A stretch of DNA of 45,143 nt, from the NCBI GenBank assembly GCA_028281785.1, contig JANQJG010000194.1, positions 1 through 45,143 on the forward strand, given 5' to 3'. Shown here piece after piece: positions 25,346 to 33,447 of the stretch. The DNA comes from Rhodospirillales bacterium. GTDB lineage: Bacteria > Pseudomonadota > Alphaproteobacteria > Rhodospirillales > Shumkoniaceae. A program made the position numbers and the translations under genes. How positions within the stretch are numbered: the first letter of the stretch is position 1; every line of letters begins with the position of its first letter. The notes under the pieces are model-generated. The model was given only the letters and a program-made list of their open reading frames with translations, was not told the DNA's origin and did no database searches.

Positions 25346-26313
25346 GTATCTGCCTTCTCATTCAGCCCATTCACCAAAGCGGAATTGCGCTGCTCGAAAA
25401 AGCGGGCCTGACCGTCCGCCAGGCCTCGAAACCCGATATGGAGACCGTCGCCGGCGAGATCGGTCCCGCGGTCGCCGCCATTACCCGCAATGCCGGGCTC
25501 AATCGCGCGGCCATCGACGCCGCGCCGAACCTCAAGGTCCTCGGGAATCACGGCATCGGCACCGATCCCGTCGACGTCACCTACGCGACCGAGATCGGTC
25601 TTCCCATCATCTTCACCCCCTACGGCAACGTCCAGTCGGTGGCCGAGTTCGCGATCAGCCAGATGCTGGCCATCGGGCGCCGAATGCGGGAAGCCGACCG
25701 GGCGATGCGGGGGGACGACTACGACTACCGCTATTCCCGCGATTTCGTCGAGATGTACGGCAAGACCCTGGGCGTCGTCGGCTTCGGCCGCATCGGCCGG
25801 CGCACGGCCGAAATCGCCCAGGCCGCCTTCGACATGCGCGTGCTCGCCTACGACCCCTATCTCGACGCGGAGACGATTGCGGCATCCGGGGCGGAAAAGG
25901 TCGAGGATTTCGATCAACTCCTCGCCGAGGCGGATGTCGTATCCCTCCATCTGCAACTGACCCCCGAGACCCGCGCCATCATGAACAAGGAGCGTCTGGG
26001 CCGCATGAAGAAGGGTGCGATGCTGGTCAACACCGCGCGTGGCGCTCTGATCGACCCCGACGCGTTGGTCGAGGCCCTGGAATCGGACCACCTTCGCGGC
26101 GCCGCGATGGATGTCTTCGAGAAGGAACCGCTGCCGGCCGATCATCCCTTCAAGAAAGTCGATCGCCTGGTGTTGTCGCCGCATATCGCCGGCGCCACCG
26201 AGGAATGCCTGGAACGCACCGCCGTTCAGACGGCCGAGCAGGTGATCGACGTTTTGGAGGGCCGCAAGCCGCAATACCTGGTCAATCCGCAGGCCTGGGA
26301 TCGGCGACGATAG
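25342..26313 (+). CDS. D-isomer-specific 2-hydroxyacid dehydrogenase (SerA-like)
   Basis: A 323-aa NAD(P)-dependent enzyme interconverting a D-2-hydroxy acid and its 2-keto acid. The Rossmann motif GFGRIG is at 147-152; catalytic Arg233 (NTARGALID), Glu262 (FEKEPLP) and His281 (LSPHIAGAT) are all present. Length matches the two-domain forms without an ACT domain. It overlaps the upstream gene (ATGA) and precedes the aldolase gene by 30 bases, so it may produce or remove the keto acid used by the aldolase, or reduce glyoxylate (inference). Confidence 0.93.
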   Translation: MSICLLIQPIHQSGIALLEKAGLTVRQASKPDMETVAGEIGPAVAAITRNAGLNRAAIDAAPNLKVLGNHGIGTDPVDVTYATEIGLPIIFTPYGNVQSVAEFAISQMLAIGRRMREADRAMRGDDYDYRYSRDFVEMYGKTLGVVGFGRIGRRTAEIAQAAFDMRVLAYDPYLDAETIAASGAEKVEDFDQLLAEADVVSLHLQLTPETRAIMNKERLGRMKKGAMLVNTARGALIDPDALVEALESDHLRGAAMDVFEKEPLPADHPFKKVDRLVLSPHIAGATEECLERTAVQTAEQVIDVLEGRKPQYLVNPQAWDRRR

Positions 26314-26343
26314 GTAAAAGCGAACGCAAGGAGAAACAATTTC

Positions 26344-27135
26344 ATGATCAAAAGCAATCCGGTCAAGGCCCTGGTCAAGGCGGGCAAGCCCGTCTTCGGG
26401 ACATGGATCACCCTGTGTCCGCATCCGCGCGTGGTGAAGATCCTGGCGGCCAGCGGTTTCGATTTCGTGATCGTCGAGATGGAGCACACCGACTTCAACA
26501 TGGAGACGGTGGGCGTGCTGGTGATGCTGGCGCGCGAGGCCGGCATCGTGCCGTTCGTACGGCCGCCCGGGACGCTGAAACCCCACGACCTGACCCGGCC
26601 CCTAGATGCCGGCGCGCAGGGCCTGCTGCTGCCTGCGGTCGATACGCCGGAACAGATGGAGGCGATCGTCCAGGCGACCAAATACCATCCGAGGGGCAAC
26701 CGCCCGATGAACCTAAAGGGGCCGCATACGGACTACTTTGTCGCGGATCCGGCCGAGGTCACCAAACATGTCAACGAGAACACGATGCTGGTGGCGATGG
26801 TCGAAACGCAGGTGAGCATCGACAACCTGGATGCCATCTGCAAGGTCGACGGCCTTGACGCGGTGTTCATCGGACCCGACGATCTGTCGCAGGATTTGGG
26901 CATTCCCGGCCAGCTTTCGCATCCGAAGATGGTCGAGGCGACCGAGCAAATCTTCGCTATCTGCAAAGCCAACGGAGTTGCCTTCGGATCGAGTGTTCAG
27001 AACTTCGAGATGGCCGAGAAGCGGGTCGCCCAGGGGGCGACCTGGATGCCGTATCAGAACGACGCGGCGATGGTCTTCAACGCCGCGAGCACTGCGGCGC
27101 CGAAGCTGATGGAAATCGGAGGCCGCGGTAAATGA
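26344..27135 (+). CDS. HpcH/HpaI-family aldolase (second copy)
   Basis: The 263-aa metal-dependent aldolase has catalytic His48 (EMEHTDF), Arg73 (FVRPPG), metal ligands Glu154 (MVETQ) and Asp180 (IGPDDLSQDLG). It should cleave a 4-hydroxy-2-keto acid to pyruvate or a relative plus an aldehyde such as glyoxylate. It overlaps the maleate-isomerase-like gene by 4 bases. It is clearly diverged from the aldolase at 381-1151 (EHSPHG versus EHTDFN in the active-site loop), so different substrates are likely. Confidence 0.92.
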   Translation: MIKSNPVKALVKAGKPVFGTWITLCPHPRVVKILAASGFDFVIVEMEHTDFNMETVGVLVMLAREAGIVPFVRPPGTLKPHDLTRPLDAGAQGLLLPAVDTPEQMEAIVQATKYHPRGNRPMNLKGPHTDYFVADPAEVTKHVNENTMLVAMVETQVSIDNLDAICKVDGLDAVFIGPDDLSQDLGIPGQLSHPKMVEATEQIFAICKANGVAFGSSVQNFEMAEKRVAQGATWMPYQNDAAMVFNAASTAAPKLMEIGGRGK

Positions 27136-27950
27136 CGACCGACACGAAGCCCCTGGCGAAGGTACGTGGATCGGGCGTCCCGCCGGAGCAGATCGCCGGG
27201 ACGACCATGAAGGCTGTGCAGATGTACAGCCCCTATGGCTATCGGGGTAAGATCGGACTGATCGTGCCGTCGACCAACACGATCAACGAGCCGGAGTTCT
27301 ATCGCATGGCGCCGCGCGGCGTGTCGATCCATACCGGCCGTATCAAACTGCTGGGCAAGGCAACCACCGAATCCTATCACGCGATGGCGGATGAAACCGC
27401 GCGCGCGGCCTCCGAACTGGCGACCGCCGAGGTCGACGTGGTCGTCTGGGGCTGCACCTCCGGATCGGTCATCGTGCCACGTGAAAAACTGGAAGCCGCC
27501 ATGACCGAACAGGCCGGGGTACCGTCGGTGACCACGTTCGGTTCCGTCCTCGCGGCGCTGAAGATGATGGGGGCCAAGCGGATCTCCATGGGCACGCCCT
27601 ATGTCGACTTCGTCAACGAGGAGGAGGCCCGCCTGGTCGAAAAGGAAGGGATCGAGGTCGTATCGTGGTATGGGCTGCGCCTCGGCGAGACCCAGGAGGA
27701 GCGCCGCGGGATCGGCCGGGTTCCACCGGAGTCGCTGTCGCGCCTTGTCCGCTACATCGATCGCCCGGAGGCCGAGGTGGTGTTTCTCAGCTGTACTAAC
27801 CTCGCCACGGTCGAGAAAATCGCCGAACTCGAGGCCGAAATCGGCAAACCCGTCATCACCAGCAATCAGGCGACCTTCTGGAATGCCATGCGGACGATGG
27901 GGCTGCGCGACCGGATCGAGGGGTACGGATCGCTTTTGGCGGAATACTAA
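27132..27950 (+). CDS. Maleate-isomerase/Asp-Glu-racemase-like protein (copy 1)
   Basis: The 272-aa protein belongs to the maleate cis-trans isomerase / arylmalonate decarboxylase branch of the Asp/Glu racemase superfamily. Both active-site cysteines are present: Cys108 (WGCTSGS) and Cys221 (LSCTNL), with SxN at PSTNT (46-50). Two Cys favour isomerase or racemase chemistry over AMDase-type decarboxylation, which uses one. About 38 residues precede the usual KIGLIVPSTNT start, and this extension (IAGTTMKxVQMYSPYGYR) is shared with the copy at 34769-35584. It is coupled to the aldolase by a 4-base overlap. Confidence 0.88.
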   Translation: MTTDTKPLAKVRGSGVPPEQIAGTTMKAVQMYSPYGYRGKIGLIVPSTNTINEPEFYRMAPRGVSIHTGRIKLLGKATTESYHAMADETARAASELATAEVDVVVWGCTSGSVIVPREKLEAAMTEQAGVPSVTTFGSVLAALKMMGAKRISMGTPYVDFVNEEEARLVEKEGIEVVSWYGLRLGETQEERRGIGRVPPESLSRLVRYIDRPEAEVVFLSCTNLATVEKIAELEAEIGKPVITSNQATFWNAMRTMGLRDRIEGYGSLLAEY

Positions 27951-27961
27951 CGGGAGTCGAC

Positions 27962-29263
27962 ATGACAGCTTGGAGCGCCAACGACCTGAAGGTCGGGCAG
28001 ATGCTGGCCCGCCAGCTTTTCGAAACGCTGGAGCGCGAGAGCGCGGACCCGCCCGGAGTCACGCGCAAGGCCTATGGCGAAGGCGAACGCATGGCCTACG
28101 ACCTGATGATCAAGGAGACTGAATCCTTCGGTGTGGAAGTGGAGCACGACGCCGCCGGCAATCTTTTCATCACGCTGCCCGGCGAGGACCGGAGCCGGCA
28201 GATCCTCGTCGCGTCCCATATCGATACCGTGGGTCACGGCGGCAACTACGACGGCGCCGCCGGTGTCATCGCCGGGGTGTGCGCGCAGGCCATCTTTCAC
28301 GCCGCCGGGCGCAAGCCTCCCTTCGATCTGACGGTCCTCATAATGCGGGCCGAGGAGAGCTGCTGGTTCCCCTACAGCTATCTGGGCAGCAAGTCGGCCC
28401 TCGGGATTCTCGACCCCTCTGTCGTCGATTCTCTGCGCCGGAGCGACACGGGCAGGACCCTGGCCGAGCACATGCGCGAGGAGGGCTTCGATCCGGAAGG
28501 CGTCAAGAAAGGTGCCAGCCTGATCAAGCGGGATCGCGTGGTCGCTTATTTCGAGGCCCATATCGAACAGGCGCCGGTGCTGGTGAACGAGAACATTCCC
28601 GTCGGCATCGTCACCGGCATCCGCGGCAGTTTCCGCTATCGAACCGCAAAATGCCTCGGCGCGTACGCCCATTCGGGCGCCATGCCGCGGGAGTACCGGA
28701 AGGACGCATCCGCCGCGACCGGCGAGCTGATCTACCGCATGGACGGGCTGTGGGAGGACATCTTGGCCGAGGGCCGCGACCTGACCGTCACCTTCGGCGA
28801 GGTTATGACCAACCCGGAACAGCACGGCTTCTCCAAGGTCGCGGGCGAGATGCACATCTGCGTCGACGTCCGCAGCCAGGAACGGGAAACGCTGGACATC
28901 GTCCGGGAGCGGCTTCAGGGCCTCGCCGAGGAGATCGGCGCCAAGCGGAATGTCCGGTTCGAGCTGGGCGAGCTGACGGGCAGCACGCCGGCGATCATGG
29001 CCAAGCCGTTGCAGGAAATGTTGACAAGTGCGGCGGAAGCGACCGGCACATCTTACAAGGTGATGGCCAGCGGCGCCGGACACGACGCGGCGACTTTCGC
29101 GAACGAGGGCATCCCGACGGCGATGATCTTCATCCGCAACGAAAACGGCAGCCACAATCCGGACGAAGCCATGGACATGGAGGACTTCGACCATGCCCTC
29201 GCCGTCCTCGCGGAAGCCCTGGCCACGTCCCCCGATCAATGGCCTCAACCGACGACTTCATGA
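27962..29263 (+). CDS. M20-family Zn-dependent amidase/carbamoylase
   Basis: The 433-aa enzyme is of the hydantoinase/carbamoylase type (AllC, HyuC, beta-ureidopropionase). Visible residues are His86 (SHIDTVGHGGNYDGAAG), Asp97, the Glu pair at 131-132 (RAEESCWF), HIEQ at 200-203 and the late SGAGHDAATF. These enzymes hydrolyse N-carbamoyl or related amide bonds, releasing ammonia and CO2 or an amine. The common EEGSRF is replaced by EESCWFPYSYLGS, pointing to an unusual substrate pocket. It starts 11 bases after the isomerase-like gene and overlaps the Ldh2-like gene by 4 bases. Confidence 0.92.
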   Translation: MTAWSANDLKVGQMLARQLFETLERESADPPGVTRKAYGEGERMAYDLMIKETESFGVEVEHDAAGNLFITLPGEDRSRQILVASHIDTVGHGGNYDGAAGVIAGVCAQAIFHAAGRKPPFDLTVLIMRAEESCWFPYSYLGSKSALGILDPSVVDSLRRSDTGRTLAEHMREEGFDPEGVKKGASLIKRDRVVAYFEAHIEQAPVLVNENIPVGIVTGIRGSFRYRTAKCLGAYAHSGAMPREYRKDASAATGELIYRMDGLWEDILAEGRDLTVTFGEVMTNPEQHGFSKVAGEMHICVDVRSQERETLDIVRERLQGLAEEIGAKRNVRFELGELTGSTPAIMAKPLQEMLTSAAEATGTSYKVMASGAGHDAATFANEGIPTAMIFIRNENGSHNPDEAMDMEDFDHALAVLAEALATSPDQWPQPTTS

Positions 29264-30321
29264 CCAATAATGCCGACCGCTTGACCGTTTCCGAGGCCCG
29301 CCTGAGGGATATGTGCCAACGGCTGTTGGTCGCTCTTGGCGTTGCCGACGAGGACGCCGCGGTCTGCCTGGACGTGTTCCTGCAGGCCGAGCTGATGGGC
29401 GAGGAATCCCATGGGCTGCGATTGTTTCTGCATGTCCTGGGCCGTTTGCGGGCGGGCGGCGACCGAGCGGATACGCGTGTCGACATCGTCACCGATCGCG
29501 GCGCCATGGCCGTTCTGGAGGCCAACCGGAGTCTCGGTCAGGTAGTCGCCGCCCAAGCCATGCGGATGGCCATGGACAAGGCCGCGGATTTCGGGATCGG
29601 TTTTGTCGGGGTTCGCAATTCCAACTCCTACACCTCGGCCAAGTACTACCCGCTCCTTGCCGTCGAGCGGGGCATGATCGGGATCACCTACACCAACACC
29701 AGTCGCAAGCTGATGCCGCCGGAAGGGGGGCGAACTCCGATCCTCGGCAACAACCCGATGGCCCTCGCGGCACCGGCGGGGCGGCATCCGCCTTTCGTCC
29801 TGGACATGGCCTGCACCCGGGCAGCGGTCGAGCGCATCGTCCAGGCAAAGGAGCAGGGCGAACGGATTCCCGAGGGCTGGGCCCTCGATCGAGAGGGCCA
29901 CCCCACAACGGATCCGGCCGAAGCCCTGGCATCGAGCGCGCTGCTGCCTTTCGGCGGCTACAAGGCGTTCGGCCTCGCCGTAGGGCATGAAATCCTGACC
30001 AGCGTGCTGTTCGGAGGCGCTCTGTTCGCCGGAGAGTCGAGCGGCTTCCTGCCCTATGAAGGCACGATGAACACAAGCTACAGCTTCATGGCCATCGATG
30101 TCGCCGCGTTCATGCCGTTGGAAGTCTTCCGCGACCGAATGGATCAGGTGATCGACCGCATCAAATCATCGGAACTTCGGCCCGATGCGTCCCCTATTCG
30201 TGTCCCTGGTGAACGAGCCTTTGCGGAAATGTCGCGCCGGCGTGACGACGGTGTACCGGTGAAGAAGTTGACGCTGGATCGCCTGACAGAGTGGTGCATC
30301 AAGCTTGGCGTCGACGGCTAG
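29260..30321 (+). CDS. Ldh2-family (malate/L-lactate dehydrogenase-like) protein without the usual catalytic His
   Basis: A 353-aa protein of the Ldh2 family, whose members include ureidoglycolate dehydrogenase AllD, sulfolactate dehydrogenase ComC and delta-1-piperideine-2-carboxylate reductase. ESHGLRLF, YTNTSRKLMPPEGGRTPILGNNPMALAAPA and LDMA are typical. However, the catalytic NSxHFG motif reads NSNSYTS at 120-126: Ser123 stands where His is expected. The later DMxTSxxARGKI motif is also changed (DMACTRAAVERI). It may have different chemistry or be a non-oxidoreductase relative. The start is fixed by the ATGA overlap with the M20 gene; the open frame further upstream (28279-29259) runs inside that gene. 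Confidence 0.85.
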   Translation: MTNNADRLTVSEARLRDMCQRLLVALGVADEDAAVCLDVFLQAELMGEESHGLRLFLHVLGRLRAGGDRADTRVDIVTDRGAMAVLEANRSLGQVVAAQAMRMAMDKAADFGIGFVGVRNSNSYTSAKYYPLLAVERGMIGITYTNTSRKLMPPEGGRTPILGNNPMALAAPAGRHPPFVLDMACTRAAVERIVQAKEQGERIPEGWALDREGHPTTDPAEALASSALLPFGGYKAFGLAVGHEILTSVLFGGALFAGESSGFLPYEGTMNTSYSFMAIDVAAFMPLEVFRDRMDQVIDRIKSSELRPDASPIRVPGERAFAEMSRRRDDGVPVKKLTLDRLTEWCIKLGVDG

Positions 30322-30390
30322 ACAGAGCACCTACCAAAATGTGAAATAGGAATTCCGAATGGCCACATACGCGATTGTTATTCAATAGGA

Positions 30391-31323
30391 GTGGCATTGA
30401 AGGACGCGAGGGGCAGGGAAGGGGCACGTCCGGTCAATCCGCGTCAGATCGAAGCGTTCCGATCGGTCATGGTGACCGGCGGCATGACGGCCGCTAGCGG
30501 GGTCATGTGTATCTCTCAGCCTGCGGTCAGTCGGTTGGTCCGCGATCTCGAGGCCGACCTCGGATTGTTGCTTTTTCAACGGAAAGGCAACTTGGTTACG
30601 CCGACCGAGGACGCGATGATCATCTTTCGCGAAGTCGAGCGGTTCTTCTTTGGCAGCGACCAGGTGCGGGAGACCGCGGCGGCGATCCTGAATTCACGGG
30701 AACAAAGGTTGCGGGTTGCCGCGATGCCAAGCCTGGTGCAAGGGTTCATTCCCCGGGTTCTCAAGGATTTTCTTAGTCGCGATCCTGAAATCGATGTGTT
30801 TCTGCACTCGGATACCTCGGTGGCTATCGCCGATCTTGTGGCCAAGCGTCAATACGACGTCGGCTTCGCCTACGTCGCCGCCGATCACCCCCTGCTCGAC
30901 ATTCATCCGCTGCCGGATACCGAGGCTGTAAGCATTCTCCACCGCGACATGCCGCTTGCGGCGGCGGAGGAGATTCACGCCTCCGACCTGGACAGGATTC
31001 CCGTCATCGTCCTCGGTCCCAGCAGTCTCTTGCACATGGAGATCTTGTCGGAGCTTCGGTCAGCCTGTCCCGGCTTTCAGCCCCGTGTGCAGGTGCGTTA
31101 TCCCTGGTCGGCCTGCACAATGGTTGCCGAGGGGATGGGGGCGGCCATCATCGACCCGTTCACGGCCCACGAAATCGTCGACGAGCGGATCGTTTGTCGG
31201 CCATTTCGACCCCGGATCAAGTTTACCTTCTCGACGCTGTTCCCATCGACCGGCGTCTTGACCGGTCCGGCCCGCGCCTTCGTCGATTTGTTCCGGCAGG
31301 CAATGGAACGGGAGTTCGGGTAG
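30391..31323 (+). CDS. LysR-family transcriptional regulator
   Basis: An LTTR of about 310 aa with N-terminal helix-turn-helix PRQIEAFRSVMVTGGMTAASGVMCISQPAVSRLVRDLEADLGLLLFQR and an effector domain. The GTG at 30391 abuts the AGGA ribosome site, so the in-frame TTG at 30397 (5 bases after AGGAG) is an equally good start, giving 308 aa. It sits between the catabolic enzymes and the TRAP genes, same strand, 70 bases after the Ldh2-like gene. A T-N11-A dyad between it and dctP (31440-31454) makes it the likely regulator of the TRAP operon. Confidence 0.93.
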   Translation: MALKDARGREGARPVNPRQIEAFRSVMVTGGMTAASGVMCISQPAVSRLVRDLEADLGLLLFQRKGNLVTPTEDAMIIFREVERFFFGSDQVRETAAAILNSREQRLRVAAMPSLVQGFIPRVLKDFLSRDPEIDVFLHSDTSVAIADLVAKRQYDVGFAYVAADHPLLDIHPLPDTEAVSILHRDMPLAAAEEIHASDLDRIPVIVLGPSSLLHMEILSELRSACPGFQPRVQVRYPWSACTMVAEGMGAAIIDPFTAHEIVDERIVCRPFRPRIKFTFSTLFPSTGVLTGPARAFVDLFRQAMEREFG

Positions 31324-31603
31324 GACCGGAAGACAGCAACCTCAAGACTGCATTCAGCAGTCAGCACCGCGTGGGACTGTATCCCGCCCGCTTTTTGTTC
31401 AGAGTTCAGCAAAACATTTCGGTATTAAACGATAAGAGTATTGTATTTGACAATATATATGGGCCCATTCAGACTTGGAGAATTCTTCCCAACTTCTCAT
31501 TGTAAGATGTTTGTCTTGTGTAAATATTAAAATAATAATATCTAGAAAAATTTTGAGTATTCAGGGCTCTGTTCAATATCCGGGAAGATTATGGGAGGCG
31601 GTG
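31324..31603 (+). promoter_or_regulatory. AT-rich regulatory region upstream of the TRAP operon
   Basis: These 280 bases are markedly AT-rich from about 31400 to 31570. They hold a perfect LysR-type dyad ATTG-TATTTGA-CAAT at 31440-31454 with T-N11-A spacing. A related half-site pair (ATTG and CAAT) occurs just before the lysR start at about 30374-30386. No single promoter could be fixed. The site is likely bound by the LysR at 30391. Confidence 0.55.
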
Positions 31604-32680
31604 ATGATGAAGAATATAGCGAAGACTTTGGTTGGGGCCGTGGCGGGACTGATGTTCTGTGCAACGACTTACGCACAGGATCTTCCCAAGACCAGCCTCA
31701 AGGTCATCGGTCCTCAATCGCGTGGCGTGTCTTGGCATCTGATCGTCAAACCGTTTTGGGATGAGAAGTTGCCCGAGCTTTCGAACAACCAAATCCAGCC
31801 CGATCTCGTCAGCATGACAGAGCTGGGCCTCAAGGGTCCGGAGATCTTTCGCTTGGTGAAGATGGGCATGGCCGACTTGGGCGTCATGGTGATGGGTTAT
31901 GCCTCCGGCGAGGTTCCGGAACTCGATGGCTTTGACCTTGCCGGTGCTATCCAGGATGTCGATACCCTCAAGAAGGCAGCCGACTCCTATGCGCCCATCG
32001 TCAATGACGTGATGCAGAGGCGTGTCGGCGTGCGGGTTCTCGGCTATTTCCCGCTCGGCCAGCAGGGCCTGTGGTGCGCGACGCCGATTGGCGGAATCAA
32101 GGACCTTCAGGGCAAGAAGATCCGGGTTTTCGCGACAACCCAGGCCGATTTCGTCAAGTCCGTGGGCGGCACGCCAGTGACCATGCCGGCGACGGAGGTT
32201 CCGGCATCCCTGCAGCGCAAGGTCATTGATTGCGCCGTGACCGGCCTGCTATCGGGCAATATCGGTAAATGGCCGGAAGTGGCGACACACCTCTACCCGA
32301 TCAACCTGGGCTGGGCCATGATGACTGTCTTCGCCAACGAGAAATCCTGGGCGCGCATGGATCCTAAGGTGAAGGAATTCCTCGTCGACAAGATTCAGAA
32401 CGTGATGATCACGGGAGCCTGGGATGTGGCGCGCGAGGGGGACCAGCAAGGGATCTGGTGCTCGACCGGCGACGGCCGCTGCAGCTGGGGTCAGGAGCAC
32501 AACGTGACGCGTTTCGACATGGAACTCGTGCCCTATTCCGAGGCCGATGACGCCGTGCGCAAGGAGATGATGGAGCAGACGGCACTTCCCGAGTTCGCCG
32601 GGCGGTGCGGCGCCGAATGCGCGGCTGCGTGGAACGAGACCGTCGGCCAAGTGCTCGGCATGACGGCCAAGGCGAAATAG
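31604..32680 (+). CDS. TRAP transporter periplasmic binding protein (DctP family)
   Basis: The 358-aa protein has a signal peptide (MMKNIAKTLVGAVAGLMFCATTYA) and the DctP core, with GIKDLQGKKIRVFATTQADFVKSVGGTPVTMPATEVPASLQRKVIDCAVTG, the conserved dimer/ligand region of TRAP receptors. GGGAGG lies 5 bases before the ATG at 31604; the adjacent ATG at 31607 is equally possible. Longer upstream starts would bury the signal peptide. Four Cys occur in the C-terminal third (CSTGDGRCSW, GRCGAECAAAW), perhaps forming disulfides in the periplasm. TRAP receptors mostly bind carboxylates via an Arg; RVFATT may supply it. Confidence 0.92.
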   Translation: MMKNIAKTLVGAVAGLMFCATTYAQDLPKTSLKVIGPQSRGVSWHLIVKPFWDEKLPELSNNQIQPDLVSMTELGLKGPEIFRLVKMGMADLGVMVMGYASGEVPELDGFDLAGAIQDVDTLKKAADSYAPIVNDVMQRRVGVRVLGYFPLGQQGLWCATPIGGIKDLQGKKIRVFATTQADFVKSVGGTPVTMPATEVPASLQRKVIDCAVTGLLSGNIGKWPEVATHLYPINLGWAMMTVFANEKSWARMDPKVKEFLVDKIQNVMITGAWDVAREGDQQGIWCSTGDGRCSWGQEHNVTRFDMELVPYSEADDAVRKEMMEQTALPEFAGRCGAECAAAWNETVGQVLGMTAKAK

Positions 32681-32723
32681 AAAAGCTTCAAAAGGGGTGG
32701 AATACTGCGCCGAAAACTTGTTG

Positions 32724-32757
32724 CGGTCGGGGGGAACTAGGGGGTTGCCCTCGACCG
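32724..32757 (+). other. Intercistronic stem-loop behind dctP
   Basis: CGGTCGGGGG (32724-32733) pairs with CCCTCGACCG (32748-32757) over 10 bp including one G-T pair, with a 14-base loop. It lies in the 117-base gap between dctP and dctQ, with no T-run. Confidence 0.65.
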
Positions 32758-32797
32758 TCTTCTGCGGTGTTGCCGGCGGCATCTGACCAAACGACTC

Positions 32798-33418
32798 ATG
32801 GAGACCTTCCTCAGTCGCGCTTGGACTTCTTTTGAGCGGCTCTCCCGGGCGCTGATCTACGTGGGCGGCGGCCTGCTGATCATCTCGACGGTGATGGTGG
32901 CCGTGGAAGTCGTCATTCGGAAGGCGTTCAGTCTCTCCCTTCGCGGCGTCGACGAGATTTCCGGATACTTCTTCAGCGTCTTCACGGCCTGGGCCTTCTC
33001 CTATGCCTTGTTCAAGCGCGCCCATGTGAGGGTCGACGCGCTCTATACCCATCTTCCGGTCATGGCTCAGCGAGTGCTCGATGTTATCGCTCTGGCATCG
33101 ATGGCCGTGGTCTTCACCTTGCTCGCCTACCAGGGATATGGGGTCCTTGCCGAAACGGTTCGCATCGGCGCGGAGTCCAACACGCCCCTGCGCACACCGC
33201 TGTGGATTCCGCAAGTGTTCTGGATGACGGGCATCTGGTTTTTCGCCCTGAACATCTGGCTTTTCCTGATGCGGTCCGTTCTGGCCTTGATACGTGGAGA
33301 CATGGAGACGATCCAGGCTATCGCCGCCGCGCCGTCGCTCCATGAGGAAATGGAAAGCGACATGGACATCGCGTGCGCCGAAGCCGCGGATGCGGGAGCC
33401 GCCGATGAACGGCGTTAG
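32798..33418 (+). CDS. TRAP transporter small permease (DctQ family)
   Basis: A 206-aa membrane protein with about four helices. It has the DctQ-typical VEVVIRKAFSLSLRGVDEISGYFFSVFTAWAFSYALFKRAHVRVDALYTHLP early on and a C-terminal membrane helix (FWMTGIWFFALNIWLFLMRSVLAL). The hydrophilic C-terminal tail of about 40 residues is a little longer than usual. It forms the membrane complex with DctM 30 bases downstream. Confidence 0.9.
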   Translation: METFLSRAWTSFERLSRALIYVGGGLLIISTVMVAVEVVIRKAFSLSLRGVDEISGYFFSVFTAWAFSYALFKRAHVRVDALYTHLPVMAQRVLDVIALASMAVVFTLLAYQGYGVLAETVRIGAESNTPLRTPLWIPQVFWMTGIWFFALNIWLFLMRSVLALIRGDMETIQAIAAAPSLHEEMESDMDIACAEAADAGAADERR

Positions 33419-33447
33419 GCCGGTGATGGAAAGGGAATCAGCGGACG

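Noticed and set aside
28279..29259. A long N-terminal extension of the Ldh2-like protein
   Set aside because: It overlaps the M20 gene out of frame, is compositionally odd, and the ATGA overlap at 29260 gives the normal Ldh2 length.
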